The position numbers were made by a program, and so were the translations under genes. A model generated the notes under the pieces. The model was given only the letters and a program-made list of their open reading frames with translations. It was not told where the DNA came from and searched no databases. From an uncultured Salinimicrobium sp. (lineage in GTDB: Bacteria > Bacteroidota > Bacteroidia > Flavobacteriales > Flavobacteriaceae), in the NCBI GenBank assembly GCA_946887075.1, contig CAMPKA010000015.1, forward strand, positions 6,346-70,345: DNA of 64,000 nt, in the 5' to 3' direction. Every line of letters starts with the position of its first letter. Within the stretch, counting starts at the first letter, position 1. Of this stretch, positions 29,901-38,001 are shown piece after piece.

Positions 29901-32317
29901 GGGGAACCTGGAGTCCGGGAGACGGAACCTTCGATCCTGCGACCGACCAGGAAGGAACTTTCACTTACACTGTCGGTAGCGAGAGCTGCAAGGACACTGC
30001 CACTGTTGTGGTAACCGTTGAGGATGATAGTACGGAACCTGAGGTATGTAACGCAGGAGATGATATCAGTCTGACCCTTTGTACTGCGGAGGTCAACCGG
30101 TATATAGAAAATCCCGACGAAGCGGCCGCTTTCTTTAGCACCCTAATCGACGAGGAGGCCGATACCAACGGAACTTTTGATCCTTCGCTGGACGAACTGC
30201 TTGCTCAGTGGTCAGCTGATCCGGTTGGAACCTTCACCACGACCTACACGGTCACCGGGGAGGAATGTGAGGACACTGCAACTATTGAGATCACTGTGCT
30301 GGAAGGAGATAATAATGCCGGAGGTGACAACGTGGGAGTCGTTTGTTCCACAGAAGTTGATGAAATGTTCCCAAGCGTAGACGAGATCAGAAAATATCTG
30401 CTATCTCTGTTAGACGCAGGAGTTTCCAGAACTGGAAGTTTCAGCCCAACTGCTTCACAGCTCGCAAACCAGTTTCAGAATGATGCTGACGGGCTTGGAG
30501 AATTCACCACCACCTATACAGTGGGTACATCCGGACCTTGTACGGATTCAGCGCTGATCACAGTAAATGTTGTGGCGCCAGAACCTGCAAATGCAGGGCC
30601 TGATATGACCATCACTTTGTGTACTACAGGAGAAGCGGTTGATCTTACGGATTTCCTTAGCGAAGAAGCTGATCTTGGAGGATCCTTTGAAGAACTCGAG
30701 AACAATATCTTCGACCCAGCTGAGGCGGGAGCCGGAAGTTTCGACTTCACCTATAGCGTGGATGCAACTACAAGTTGCGTAGAGGGAGAAGATTCAGCTG
30801 TATATACTGTCGTGGTTAGCGACGAGGTGAATGCAGGTGCGGATGCAAGCATTACGCTCTGTAATTCTGACGTCGCTTCCCTGACCCCTAATGGTGTGAG
30901 AAACCTTTACCTTGATATGCTTGAGGAAGGGGTTGCAACAGATGGGGTATTTAATCCTACGATCCAGGAGCTGATCGATCAATATAATCTGCAAAGCAAC
31001 TTCGGGGACTTTACAACGGTTTACACCGTAGGTTCCGGAGAATGTACAGATGCTGTGGAGCTCACTGTTACCGTACTTGAGAACCCGGATGCCGGAACCA
31101 ACGGCAGATTGGAACTTGAGGAAGGTGCAACAGAGACAGAAGACCTGTTTGCAGCCCTTGGAGGCACTCCTGATGAAGGTGGTGTCTGGACGGATGCTGA
31201 CGGAAACGAGGTGGATGCGACTTTTGATCCAACTACCGAAGCCGAAGGTGTCTACACCTATACAGTCTCAAGTGAAAACGGTTGTTCTGACTCCGCCACT
31301 GTCACAGTGGTGATCGGAGAGCCGGTACCATGTCCCGAGATAACCGAACCAGAGCAGGAATTCTGCCTTGGTAGCGGAGCTACTGTAGCGGATCTTGCCC
31401 CAGCAGACGTACTTTGGTACGACTCTGCAGATGGGACTGAGCCGTTGGCAGAAGACACTGAACTTGTGGATGGAGGGGTATATTTCGCCGGAGATCCTGA
31501 AGGACAGTGTATCGAAAGAAGTTCTGTAACAGTGACCATTTCTGAAGTTCCCGTGAGTCCTTCAGTAACTGACTTCACGGATTGCGTCATAACCGGCGCA
31601 ACTGTGGCAGATCTTGATATCGTCGGAGACGACGGGGCGGTATTCACCGTGTACTCAGATGAGACCTTGGAAACAGTAGTCGCTGAGGATGAGGTTCTGG
31701 TTAGCGGCGTGTACTATGTGACTCAATCCACTGCAGGTGGATGTGAATCAGAGGCCGCGGAACTGACGGTCACCCTGGACGACACTGACGCTCCAACGTT
31801 TACGGACGGAGGAAATGTCTTCTGTGAATTTGACGATGCAACACTTGCGGACTTAGAGGAAAGCGTGGTAGGAGATGGTGAAATCACCTGGTATGCTACT
31901 GCTACCGGAACTGAGCCACTCAGTACGGCTGAGATGCTGGAAAATAATGTGACCTACTATGCTGCGATCACTGGAGAATCCGGATGTGAAAGTTCTGAAA
32001 GGTTACCGGTAACGGTTACCCTGGAGGATTGTGAAGTAGTGATTCCAGAGGCTTTCTCACCAAACGGTGACGGTATCAACGACAGTTTCGTCATTGAGAA
32101 CCTGGCTTCGGAATATCCGGATTTCAGACTGGAGATCTACAACCGATGGGGAGAGCCTGTTTATACAGGAAATGCCTCAACTCCGGAATGGAATGGGGTA
32201 TCCACTGAAGGATCCTTTGGAAGCGGAGTAGTTCCTGCAGGAGTATATTTCTACATTCTGTACTACAACGACGGACAAACAGCACCTACTCAAGGTAGAT
32301 TGTACTTAAGCAGATAA
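26912..32317 (+). CDS. giant modular secreted protein with type B (CHU_C) type IX sorting domain
   Basis: The 1801-residue protein has a signal peptide ending near LLAQ and a C-terminal domain (about 1709-1801: VVIPEAFSPNGDGINDSF ... GRLYLSR) of the gliding-motility/CHU_C type recognised by the type IX secretion system. Between them lie three Ig-like repeats (about 31-285, each with an FC/ATVADL and YYAG/YYAT pattern), a central block, and three more Ig-like repeats. The central block alternates two modules. Module A (8 copies, about 80 residues) reads roughly C-x-x-x-V ... YL-x-x-LLD-x-GV ... GTF-P ... L-x-x-Q ... FTTTYTV ... C-D-A. Module B (6 copies) resembles PKD/Ig repeats (DAGTDG ... 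GGTWSPGDGTFDP). Four A copies carry a DxDGxG(D/E) loop that could bind calcium. The protein is strongly acidic. Function is probably cell-surface adhesin or filament, by inference. Confidence 0.9.
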   Translation: MRIFTLGKRGINIFLFTLILLTGSSPLLAQENCPIVSDPEQEFCYLSTVADLSADPNGTTLRWYRSQTATNPIPPEELLQDGMVYYAGTESQSCTSSRSTVTATVVDAGPPTSNFGVTFQPCEYSEGDTSTVQDLIDLLQGNEVQIYAEEYDAVALDPNETLVAGENYFAGQRSSATCETSSRLAIRYDPIVALAPDAEPVQTFCQGATVADLQAQGTSEDTQGFRWYSTATSNPPLDPSTTLIDGETYYATQIINRTNSALPPCESMERVEVTVEVNQGDAGEPATGVLCEADVDEMFPSVDAIEDYLLSLLDEGVSQTGTFSPTAEQLAQQYQNDTDGVGDFTTTYTLSAEECGGSVQLTISVIEEVPANAGDDVTLEFNVTDEAQNLYTFLTAEANTEGVFEGYPDGMFDPAAEGPGTYQVTYTVDGTSATCVSGSDSAVFNITVTDCEANAGDGFSTTLCSSEVESMMNNSAEAAAFLDSLVPDDVDQDGTFEPTLNELFAQWQTNPIGTFTTTYTVGEGECTDSAVIEITVVEGTVGNAGSDNTRAICLSVVDETFPSIDEIRKYLEAMLSSDADRGGTFDPTPEELATQYQNAETKTGEYATTYTVGEGQCTDTAELTVLITEDVDAGTDGAVTLQSDDDPVNLFDYLGGSPDAGGTWTPGDGTFDPATDQPGTFTYTVGTTGCQDSATVVVTVENTDPTDPTECAGTPGLGVICLEDVEPTFDSFDAIENYLLGLLDAGVPRTGTFSPTAEELADIYNSDEDGLGDFSTTYTLDTDSCEDSVEITVRVVETVDAGTDGSVTLDPDDAPVDLFDYLGGNPDAGGTWSPGDGTFDPATDQEGTFTYTVGSESCQDTATVVVTVENTDPTDPTECAGTPGLGVICLEDVEPTFDSFDAIENYLLGLLDAGVPRTGTFSPTAEELADIYNSDEDGLGDFSTTYTLDTDSCEDSVEITVRVVETVDAGTDGSVTLDPDDAPVDLFDYLGGDPDAGGTWSPGDGTFDPATDQEGTFTYTVGSESCKDTATVVVTVEDDSTEPEVCNAGDDISLTLCTAEVNRYIENPDEAAAFFSTLIDEEADTNGTFDPSLDELLAQWSADPVGTFTTTYTVTGEECEDTATIEITVLEGDNNAGGDNVGVVCSTEVDEMFPSVDEIRKYLLSLLDAGVSRTGSFSPTASQLANQFQNDADGLGEFTTTYTVGTSGPCTDSALITVNVVAPEPANAGPDMTITLCTTGEAVDLTDFLSEEADLGGSFEELENNIFDPAEAGAGSFDFTYSVDATTSCVEGEDSAVYTVVVSDEVNAGADASITLCNSDVASLTPNGVRNLYLDMLEEGVATDGVFNPTIQELIDQYNLQSNFGDFTTVYTVGSGECTDAVELTVTVLENPDAGTNGRLELEEGATETEDLFAALGGTPDEGGVWTDADGNEVDATFDPTTEAEGVYTYTVSSENGCSDSATVTVVIGEPVPCPEITEPEQEFCLGSGATVADLAPADVLWYDSADGTEPLAEDTELVDGGVYFAGDPEGQCIERSSVTVTISEVPVSPSVTDFTDCVITGATVADLDIVGDDGAVFTVYSDETLETVVAEDEVLVSGVYYVTQSTAGGCESEAAELTVTLDDTDAPTFTDGGNVFCEFDDATLADLEESVVGDGEITWYATATGTEPLSTAEMLENNVTYYAAITGESGCESSERLPVTVTLEDCEVVIPEAFSPNGDGINDSFVIENLASEYPDFRLEIYNRWGEPVYTGNASTPEWNGVSTEGSFGSGVVPAGVYFYILYYNDGQTAPTQGRLYLSR
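29003..29506 (+). repeat. 504-bp tandem repeat, copy 1, inside the giant gene
   Basis: Encodes residues 698-865, one A plus one B module. The first 381 bp (29003-29383) are identical to 29507-29887. Scattered substitutions appear after that, most of them synonymous, so the duplication is recent or kept alike by gene conversion. Confidence 0.95.
29507..30010 (+). repeat. 504-bp tandem repeat, copy 2, inside the giant gene
   Basis: Encodes residues 866-1033 in the same frame as copy 1, offset exactly 504 bp. It diverges from copy 1 only in the last quarter, for example GNPDAGG in copy 1 against GDPDAGG here, and ESCQD against ESCKD. Confidence 0.95.
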
Positions 32318-32337
32318 TTTTGAAACATTCAAGAAAT

Positions 32338-33279
32338 ATGAGAAATTCATTCATAATAAAAATTTTCACCGTTGCCTGCATTGCCCTTTTTTCACTAAAG
32401 GGTAATGCGCAACAAGATCCGATGTACACCCAGTACATGTATAACATGAGCGTGATCAATCCCGCTTATGCCATAGATGATCTTGGAATGCTGAAAGTCG
32501 GCGGCCTGTACCGTAATCAATGGGCAGGAATGGAAGGGGCTCCGGAAACAGCAAATTTCTTTGCCCACACCGGATTTACCGAGCGTCTAGAAGCAGGGCT
32601 TTCCATCGTCCATGATGAGATAGGCGGCATTGTAAAGGAGAACAACCTTTACGCCGATGTGGCTTATGTGCTACCGGTTTCGGAAACTTCAAAATTGTCT
32701 TTTGGGGTAAAGGCCGGGGTCACTTTTTTCGATGCCGATCTGAGTCAGCTCAATACGACAGAGGCTGGTGATCCTGCGATGCAGAACATCAGCGAGGTCT
32801 TCCCTAATTTCGGGGTTGGCGCCTACTGGTTCGGAGAGAACTATTACCTTGGACTTTCGGCACCGAACATCTTTACTGCCAAGCACCTCGAGAATGAGAC
32901 CGGACTTGCGAGATTGGGAGAAGAGAACATCCACTACTTCCTTACGGGAGGATATGTGTTCGAACTCAACCCGAACTTCAAACTGAAACCTGCCTTTATG
33001 GTAAGAGCAGTTGAAGGGGCTCCGCTTTCTGCGGATATCACCGCAAACGTCCTACTCTACAACAGGTTCGAAGCCGGGGTGGCCTACCGTTTTGACGAGA
33101 CCGTAAGTGGTCTTGTCAATTTCCGGGTGACCCCAGAACTCAGAATCGGTTATGCCTACGATTACACTACAGGAAATCTTGGTGATTTCAACGACGGCAC
33201 CCATGAAATCATGGTGTTGTTCGATCTTGATCTTCTCGGCCTGTCCAAAGGTTATAACGTTTCCCCAAGATTCTTCTAA
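32338..33279 (+). CDS. PorP/SprF-family type IX secretion membrane protein
   Basis: Outer-membrane barrel of the family that helps export type B-domain proteins and anchors them at the surface. An in-frame TTG at 32320 is possible, but the ATG at 32338 gives a normal signal peptide (MRNSFIIKIFTVACIALFS ... GNAQ). The mature start QQDPMYTQYMYNMSVINPAYA and NQWAGMEGAPETANF are diagnostic of PorP/SprF. The product has 313 residues. It lies 20 nt after the giant substrate gene and 12 nt before the OmpA gene, the usual substrate-partner order. Confidence 0.9.
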   Translation: MRNSFIIKIFTVACIALFSLKGNAQQDPMYTQYMYNMSVINPAYAIDDLGMLKVGGLYRNQWAGMEGAPETANFFAHTGFTERLEAGLSIVHDEIGGIVKENNLYADVAYVLPVSETSKLSFGVKAGVTFFDADLSQLNTTEAGDPAMQNISEVFPNFGVGAYWFGENYYLGLSAPNIFTAKHLENETGLARLGEENIHYFLTGGYVFELNPNFKLKPAFMVRAVEGAPLSADITANVLLYNRFEAGVAYRFDETVSGLVNFRVTPELRIGYAYDYTTGNLGDFNDGTHEIMVLFDLDLLGLSKGYNVSPRFF

Positions 33280-33291
33280 AAACTCAGAAAT

Positions 33292-34929
33292 ATGAAAAAA
33301 TACTATATCACATTTTTTACCGCACTAATCTGTTTCTCTGCAGTTCCCCAAAATGCAGAGATACGGAAGGCGAACCGATTATTCCTCCAGCGGGCCTATA
33401 TGGAAGCCTCTGAGCAGTACCGCCTGGTGGCAGACAAGGATCAGGAGGTTCTCCAGAACCTTGGAGATTCTTACTTCTTTACCAACCGGATGGACAATGC
33501 GGAAGAAACCTACCGAACGCTCTTCCTCCGGTATGACAGCGAGAATATCGCGCCTGAATACGACCTGAGGATGGCCCACGCCCTTCGCGCTACAGGAAAA
33601 CATGAGGAAGCCGATGAGTATCTGAGCCAGTATTTGGGAGAAGAAGTGGATTTCGAAGCATGGACCAAAAAGCTGGACACTACTGTGGCTTATGTCTACA
33701 ACACCCAGCAGGTCATGCAGAATGCAGCGGCCTCTGATTTCGGGATCACCTTTATGGACGACAGTACTGTTGTCTTTGCTTCGACCAGGAACTCCTCCAG
33801 GCCGATCTATAGGTGGAATGAAAAACCCTATCTTGATCTTTACACAGCTCAGATAGCGGATGACGGAACCCTGAGCGATATCGAGCTTTTTGAAGGAGAG
33901 ATCAACACGGATACCCATGAAAGCTCTGCTGCCTTTACCGAAGATGGTAATGTCATGTATTTTGACCGTACCAACTCCAGAAGGGTGAAGATCCCGGGAT
34001 ATGAGGTGCCTGTGGCAACCATCCGGATCTACCGAGCTGAGAAGGTAGACGGAGAATGGACCAACATAGAGGCCCTACCCTTCACCAGCGACCAGTATTC
34101 CACCGAGCATCCTACCCTGAGCGCAGACGGCAGTACATTGTACTTTGCCAGCGACATGCCAGGGTCTGTTGGCTCCTTTGATATCTACCGTGTGGCGATC
34201 AATGAAGACGGTACATTTGGAGAACCGGAAAACCTAGGTTCCGGTGTGAATACTAAGGACAGGGAGCAATTTCCTTTCATTTCTGAAGACGGGGTACTTT
34301 ACTTCGCATCGAACGGAAGGATGGGATTTGGGAATCTCGATATCTACAGCAGTGAAGAGGAGAACGGAAGCTTTGGAACCGCCAAGAACCTTGGGAACTC
34401 CATCAACAGCGAGTTCGACGATTTCGCTTATGTACTGAAAGATGGAGAAGAGGAAGGATATTTCGCATCAAACAGGCGAGGATCTGACAACCTTTATATC
34501 TTCTCAAGGGAGGAATACACCCCGCCGATTGTTCCGATAGAGGTTAGGGAGACCAACCCTGAAACCGGAGCCCAGCAGCTAAGGGATGTAGGCAATATCT
34601 ACTTTGAGTTTGATAAGTCTGAAATACTTCCTGAGGCAGAAGTGACCCTGAACAAAGTGGTTGCCATCATGAAAGAATATCCTGAACTCAAAATAGAAAT
34701 CGGTTCCCATGCGGATGCAAGAGGGTCCGACAGCTATAACATGGATCTTTCAGAGCGGCGAGCTGCCTCTACCCTGGAGTACATCGTTTCCCAGGGAATC
34801 GATAGAAGCCGTCTGACCTCACAAGGTTATGGCGAATCCATGCCATTGAACGACTGTACAAAACCAAACATGTGTACAGAAGCGCAGTATGCGATCAACA
34901 GAAGAAGTGAATTCAAGATCATGAACTGA
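33292..34929 (+). CDS. TPR-PD40-OmpA protein of the secretion locus
   Basis: The 545-residue exported protein has a short signal (MKKYYITFFTALICFSAVPQ), TPR-like helices (about 25-125), and PD40/WD40-like beta-propeller repeats (for example DGSTLYFASDMPGSVGSFDIYR, GVLYFASNGRMGFGNLDIY). A C-terminal OmpA domain follows (about 430-545: NIYFEFDKSEILPEA, GSHADARGSDSYNMDLSERRA), which binds peptidoglycan. The Asp and Arg of the peptidoglycan-binding motif are present. It is the last gene of the three-gene operon and probably ties the surface protein or its PorP/SprF partner to the cell wall. Confidence 0.88.
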   Translation: MKKYYITFFTALICFSAVPQNAEIRKANRLFLQRAYMEASEQYRLVADKDQEVLQNLGDSYFFTNRMDNAEETYRTLFLRYDSENIAPEYDLRMAHALRATGKHEEADEYLSQYLGEEVDFEAWTKKLDTTVAYVYNTQQVMQNAAASDFGITFMDDSTVVFASTRNSSRPIYRWNEKPYLDLYTAQIADDGTLSDIELFEGEINTDTHESSAAFTEDGNVMYFDRTNSRRVKIPGYEVPVATIRIYRAEKVDGEWTNIEALPFTSDQYSTEHPTLSADGSTLYFASDMPGSVGSFDIYRVAINEDGTFGEPENLGSGVNTKDREQFPFISEDGVLYFASNGRMGFGNLDIYSSEEENGSFGTAKNLGNSINSEFDDFAYVLKDGEEEGYFASNRRGSDNLYIFSREEYTPPIVPIEVRETNPETGAQQLRDVGNIYFEFDKSEILPEAEVTLNKVVAIMKEYPELKIEIGSHADARGSDSYNMDLSERRAASTLEYIVSQGIDRSRLTSQGYGESMPLNDCTKPNMCTEAQYAINRRSEFKIMN

Positions 34930-34953
34930 TCTGACGCAGACTGACCAACCAAT

Positions 34954-34980
34954 AAAGGCCCCTTCAACGGGGCCTTTTTT
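34954..34980 (+). terminator. intrinsic terminator after the OmpA gene
   Basis: AAAGGCCCC (34954-34962) pairs with GGGGCCTTT (34969-34977), 9 bp with a 6-nt loop, followed by further T residues. It may also stop transcripts from the opposite strand, since an AAA run flanks the left arm. Confidence 0.88.
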
Positions 34981-35150
34981 GTTGTATAGATGGAGACTGG
35001 CCTCGGCTTGGATGGTCCTGGAGAAGCCTTATAGGTCCCAAAGGTATGGCCACTATATTCAAGTGAACGCCAATGTGAGGCACTGTCGACGCCATCCTGG
35101 CCGTTACATTCCAAAAGCAATCGGGCTTATGGCCAGGGCAACTACTACGG

Positions 35151-35672
35151 TCATCGCTTTGGCGGATAGGCTTTAAAGGCTTTTTCCACCATTTCATGGA
35201 GTCTTTTTCTTCTTTGTTCGGGGGACGCATCAAGATCAAAAGGGGCTTCTACCACCGCCTGCCAGACAAGAGACTCATTGGTAGCATCAATAAGATCGAA
35301 GGTAAGGCGGAGCACCGTGGTCATTCCCCCGACAGGAATGCCCCCGCTCACCCCAACTCCAACGTTGCCCCCTCCACCGCCGATTCCGATGCCAAGGCGG
35401 CTGTCGCTCCGCTCCCTGAACGCTTCAGAATACACATTGAGCAGCAGACCGGCATCTTCAGACAACCGTAGCTCCTCACCGGCCACCACGTTTTCAATGG
35501 CAGCCAGCAGACGTGCTTCATCCAGCTGGTTCAGACCGGTGGCCATATCCTCATACAGGCGTAGGCTCTCGTATTTTTCAAAATTAACCTGCTGGTCGTA
35601 GTCGACCATTACCCTGGGGGTATTACAGGAATAAAAGAAGAGAATCAGAAGAAAACAGCCTGTAATTCGCAT
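35151..35672 (-). CDS. DUF4136 lipoprotein
   Basis: The 173-residue protein has a lipobox FFYSC (Cys about residue 16) and the DUF4136 layout: VDYDQQVNFEKYESLRLY near the start, a glycine-rich hinge (GIGIGGGGGNVGVGVSGG, about 95-112), then LRLTFDLIDATNESLVWQAVVEA and a C-terminal EKAFKAYPP motif. The family is of unknown function, envelope-associated. It is a single minus-strand gene, convergent with the secretion locus and 61 nt from obgE. Confidence 0.85.
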   Translation of the reverse strand: MRITGCFLLILFFYSCNTPRVMVDYDQQVNFEKYESLRLYEDMATGLNQLDEARLLAAIENVVAGEELRLSEDAGLLLNVYSEAFRERSDSRLGIGIGGGGGNVGVGVSGGIPVGGMTTVLRLTFDLIDATNESLVWQAVVEAPFDLDASPEQRRKRLHEMVEKAFKAYPPKR

Positions 35673-35733
35673 AAGAAGATGTTTTCCTCTAAATTAAAGA
35701 AAACTCCCCTGGGCATCAACAGATTAACAACAA

Positions 35734-36741
35734 TTAACCCAGATCCTCATTGAGCATTTTCCAGAGACGATCCTTGAGTTCCGCCAGGCCTTCCCCGGCG
35801 ACAGAAGAGATGAAAAGAAAAGGCTGGTCCAGTGTGGACTCCAGTTCCTCTCGCAATTCCGCCTTTAGCTCCTGATCAAGCATATCCGATTTAGAAATCG
35901 CGATAAGCCGTTTTTTATCTAGCATTTCGGGATTGTACCTCCGGAGTTCATCCACCAGAATATCATACTGCTGGCCGATATCGGGCGCGTCAGCCGGAAT
36001 CAGGAAAAGCAGGGTGGAATTTCTTTCGATATGACGAAGGAACCGGTGCCCAATACCCCGGCCTTCAGCTGCACCCTCGATAATACCCGGAATATCTGCA
36101 ACAACAAAACTCTTGTAGTCCCGATATTGTACGATTCCAAGATTGGGTTTCAGGGTGGTAAACTCATAATCTGCGATCTTGGGTTTTGCAGCGGTAATGA
36201 CCGAGAGCAGGGTCGATTTTCCGGCATTCGGAAAACCTACGAGCCCGACATCCGCCAGGATCTTCAGTTCGAGAGTGATGTCCTTCTCCTCGCCCGGAAT
36301 GCCTGGCTGAGCATATCTCGGGGTCTGGTTGGTGGCGGATTTAAAATGCCAGTTGCCCAATCCTCCCTTTCCGCCTTCTGCAATGATCTTTTCCTGCTGA
36401 TCCTCCGTGATCTCAAAGAGGATCTCTTCTGTCTCCGTCTCCCGGATCACCGTCCCCAGCGGCACCTCTATATATACATCAGATCCGTCAGCGCCTGTGC
36501 TGCGCTGCTTGCCGCCATGTTCCCCATGGCCGGCTTTAATATGTCTTTTGAATTTAAGATGGAACAGCGTCCAGAGGTTTTTGTTTCCTCTGAGGATGAC
36601 ATGTCCTCCCCGGCCTCCGTCACCACCGTCAGGTCCCCCTTTGGCGATGTACTTCTCCCGGTGGAGGTGGGCAGAACCTTTTCCCCCGTTGCCCGAAGCA
36701 AGGTGGATCTTCACATAGTCTACAAAGTTCCCTTCCGTCAT
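35734..36741 (-). CDS. obgE: GTPase ObgE/CgtA
   Basis: Essential GTPase for late 50S assembly and stress control. The 335-residue protein has the glycine-rich Obg fold (residues 1-158, [18 protein letters not shown]) and a G domain with [15 protein letters not shown] (G1), [22 protein letters not shown] (G3 region) and a G4-type SKSD motif. It lacks the C-terminal OCT extension, as many bacterial Obg proteins do. It is 11 nt downstream of the hpt-adk fusion gene, so co-transcribed. Confidence 0.95.
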   Translation of the reverse strand: MTEGNFVDYVKIHLASGNGGKGSAHLHREKYIAKGGPDGGDGGRGGHVILRGNKNLWTLFHLKFKRHIKAGHGEHGGKQRSTGADGSDVYIEVPLGTVIRETETEEILFEITEDQQEKIIAEGGKGGLGNWHFKSATNQTPRYAQPGIPGEEKDITLELKILADVGLVGFPNAGKSTLLSVITAAKPKIADYEFTTLKPNLGIVQYRDYKSFVVADIPGIIEGAAEGRGIGHRFLRHIERNSTLLFLIPADAPDIGQQYDILVDELRRYNPEMLDKKRLIAISKSDMLDQELKAELREELESTLDQPFLFISSVAGEGLAELKDRLWKMLNEDLG

Positions 36742-36752
36742 TTGCCTGAATA

Positions 36753-37877
36753 CTAGTTCTGCGGCCCTTCGACCAGTTTGTCGATCACCTCCTTAAGTCT
36801 CTCTGTGATCTGAGAAATGCTTCCCACTCCGTCGATCCCGTAATATTTGTTCTCCTTGAGGTAGAACTGCTTCAAAATGGCAGTCTCCTCGTAATAGACC
36901 TTGATCCTGCGTCGGATTACTTCCTCATTGGCATCATCCGGCCTTCCGGAGGTTTTCCCACGCTCAAGAAGCCTTTGTACGAGCACCTCATCCTCCACCT
37001 CCAGGGCTATCATCGCGCTGACTTCAGTTCCATTTTCGTTCAGGAAGCCTTCCAAGGCTTCAGCTTGGGCCACGGTACGGGGAAAACCATCGAAGATAAA
37101 ACCTTTACCGTCGAAGTCCTGTCTGACCTCGGCCTTAAGCATGTCTATCGTAACCTGATCTGGAACCAGCTGTCCCTTGTCCATGTAGGATTTTGCCAGT
37201 TTACCCAGTTCCGTCTCGTTTTTGATGTTATACCGGAATACATCTCCAGTGGAGATGTGTTTCAACTGGTAATATTCCTTTAGGATGGAAGCCTGTGTTC
37301 CCTTTCCTGCACCCGGAGGTCCAAAGAGCACGATGTTCGTCATTCTGCTTTCTTTAAGTTTATATACCTCGGTCAGATTTCTGCCCAACCCATTATAATC
37401 AAGTCCGAATCCCACAATAAAGTCATTCGGGATTTCCATTCCGACATAGTCGATGGCCAGGGATTTCCTATAGGCCTGGGGTTTATAGAATAGGCTGGCG
37501 ATCCGGTAGTTCTTAACGCCCTCCTTTCTGAGAATGCTGTCAATACGTACCAGGGTGTTGCCCGTATCCACGATATCCTCGATCACAACGACTTCCCGCC
37601 CTTCCAGAGACTGGTTCAAACCAACGAGTTCCTCAACAGATCCAGTGGCCGAGGTACCTTGATAAGAGCTGAGTTTGACAAAGCTCACTTCACAATTCCC
37701 CCTGAAGCGTTTCACCAGCTCAGCTGCAAAAAGGAAAGCCCCGTTCAAGACCCCGAGGAAAACCGGGGTTCTGCCTTCGTAATCCCGATTCAGGCGCTCC
37801 GCCACCGATTCTATCGCTTCCGTGATCTGGGATTCCGATATAAAAGGGGTGAATTTCAGGTCGTGTAGTTGTACCAA
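36753..37877 (-). CDS. fused hypoxanthine phosphoribosyltransferase - adenylate kinase
   Basis: One 374-residue open frame joins two purine enzymes. Residues 1-174 are a hypoxanthine-guanine phosphoribosyltransferase with [10 protein letters not shown] and the PRPP motif [13 protein letters not shown] (96-108). Residues 179-374 are an adenylate kinase with P loop GPPGAGKGT (186-194), [15 protein letters not shown], and a short LID lacking the zinc-type insertion. Only KESR separates the two, and Met179 (ATG at 37343) is exactly where a separate Adk would start. An A-rich stretch before it could allow internal initiation. The gene makes IMP/GMP from bases and interconverts AMP, ATP and ADP. 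It lies upstream of obgE and is divergent from purK. Confidence 0.93.
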   Translation of the reverse strand: MVQLHDLKFTPFISESQITEAIESVAERLNRDYEGRTPVFLGVLNGAFLFAAELVKRFRGNCEVSFVKLSSYQGTSATGSVEELVGLNQSLEGREVVVIEDIVDTGNTLVRIDSILRKEGVKNYRIASLFYKPQAYRKSLAIDYVGMEIPNDFIVGFGLDYNGLGRNLTEVYKLKESRMTNIVLFGPPGAGKGTQASILKEYYQLKHISTGDVFRYNIKNETELGKLAKSYMDKGQLVPDQVTIDMLKAEVRQDFDGKGFIFDGFPRTVAQAEALEGFLNENGTEVSAMIALEVEDEVLVQRLLERGKTSGRPDDANEEVIRRRIKVYYEETAILKQFYLKENKYYGIDGVGSISQITERLKEVIDKLVEGPQN

Positions 37878-37897
37878 AGTAGAAATATTTTGGGAAG

Positions 37898-37905
37898 CAA
37901 AGATA
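37898..37905 (-). promoter_or_regulatory. -7 element for the hpt-adk gene
   Basis: On the minus strand TATCTTTG (37905-37898) is an exact TAnnTTTG, ending 20 nt before the ATG at 37877. The -33 region reads TTTC rather than TTTG at 37927-37924, so it is weak. Confidence 0.6.
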
Positions 37906-37980
37906 CATATTCCAATCTACTCCGAAAGGCGGGGATGCGCATTTGTGCGCCAATGTTGCGGCATTTCAGAATTTTAAAAT

Positions 37981-37988
37981 TAATTTTG
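37981..37988 (+). promoter_or_regulatory. -7 element for purK-purE
   Basis: TAATTTTG is an exact TAnnTTTG, 13 nt before the purK ATG. TTG at 37956-37958 is 22 nt upstream. The predicted leader is under 10 nt. No PurR-type operator or purine riboswitch is visible. Confidence 0.6.
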
Positions 37989-38001
37989 TCAAAACCTTCG
38001 T

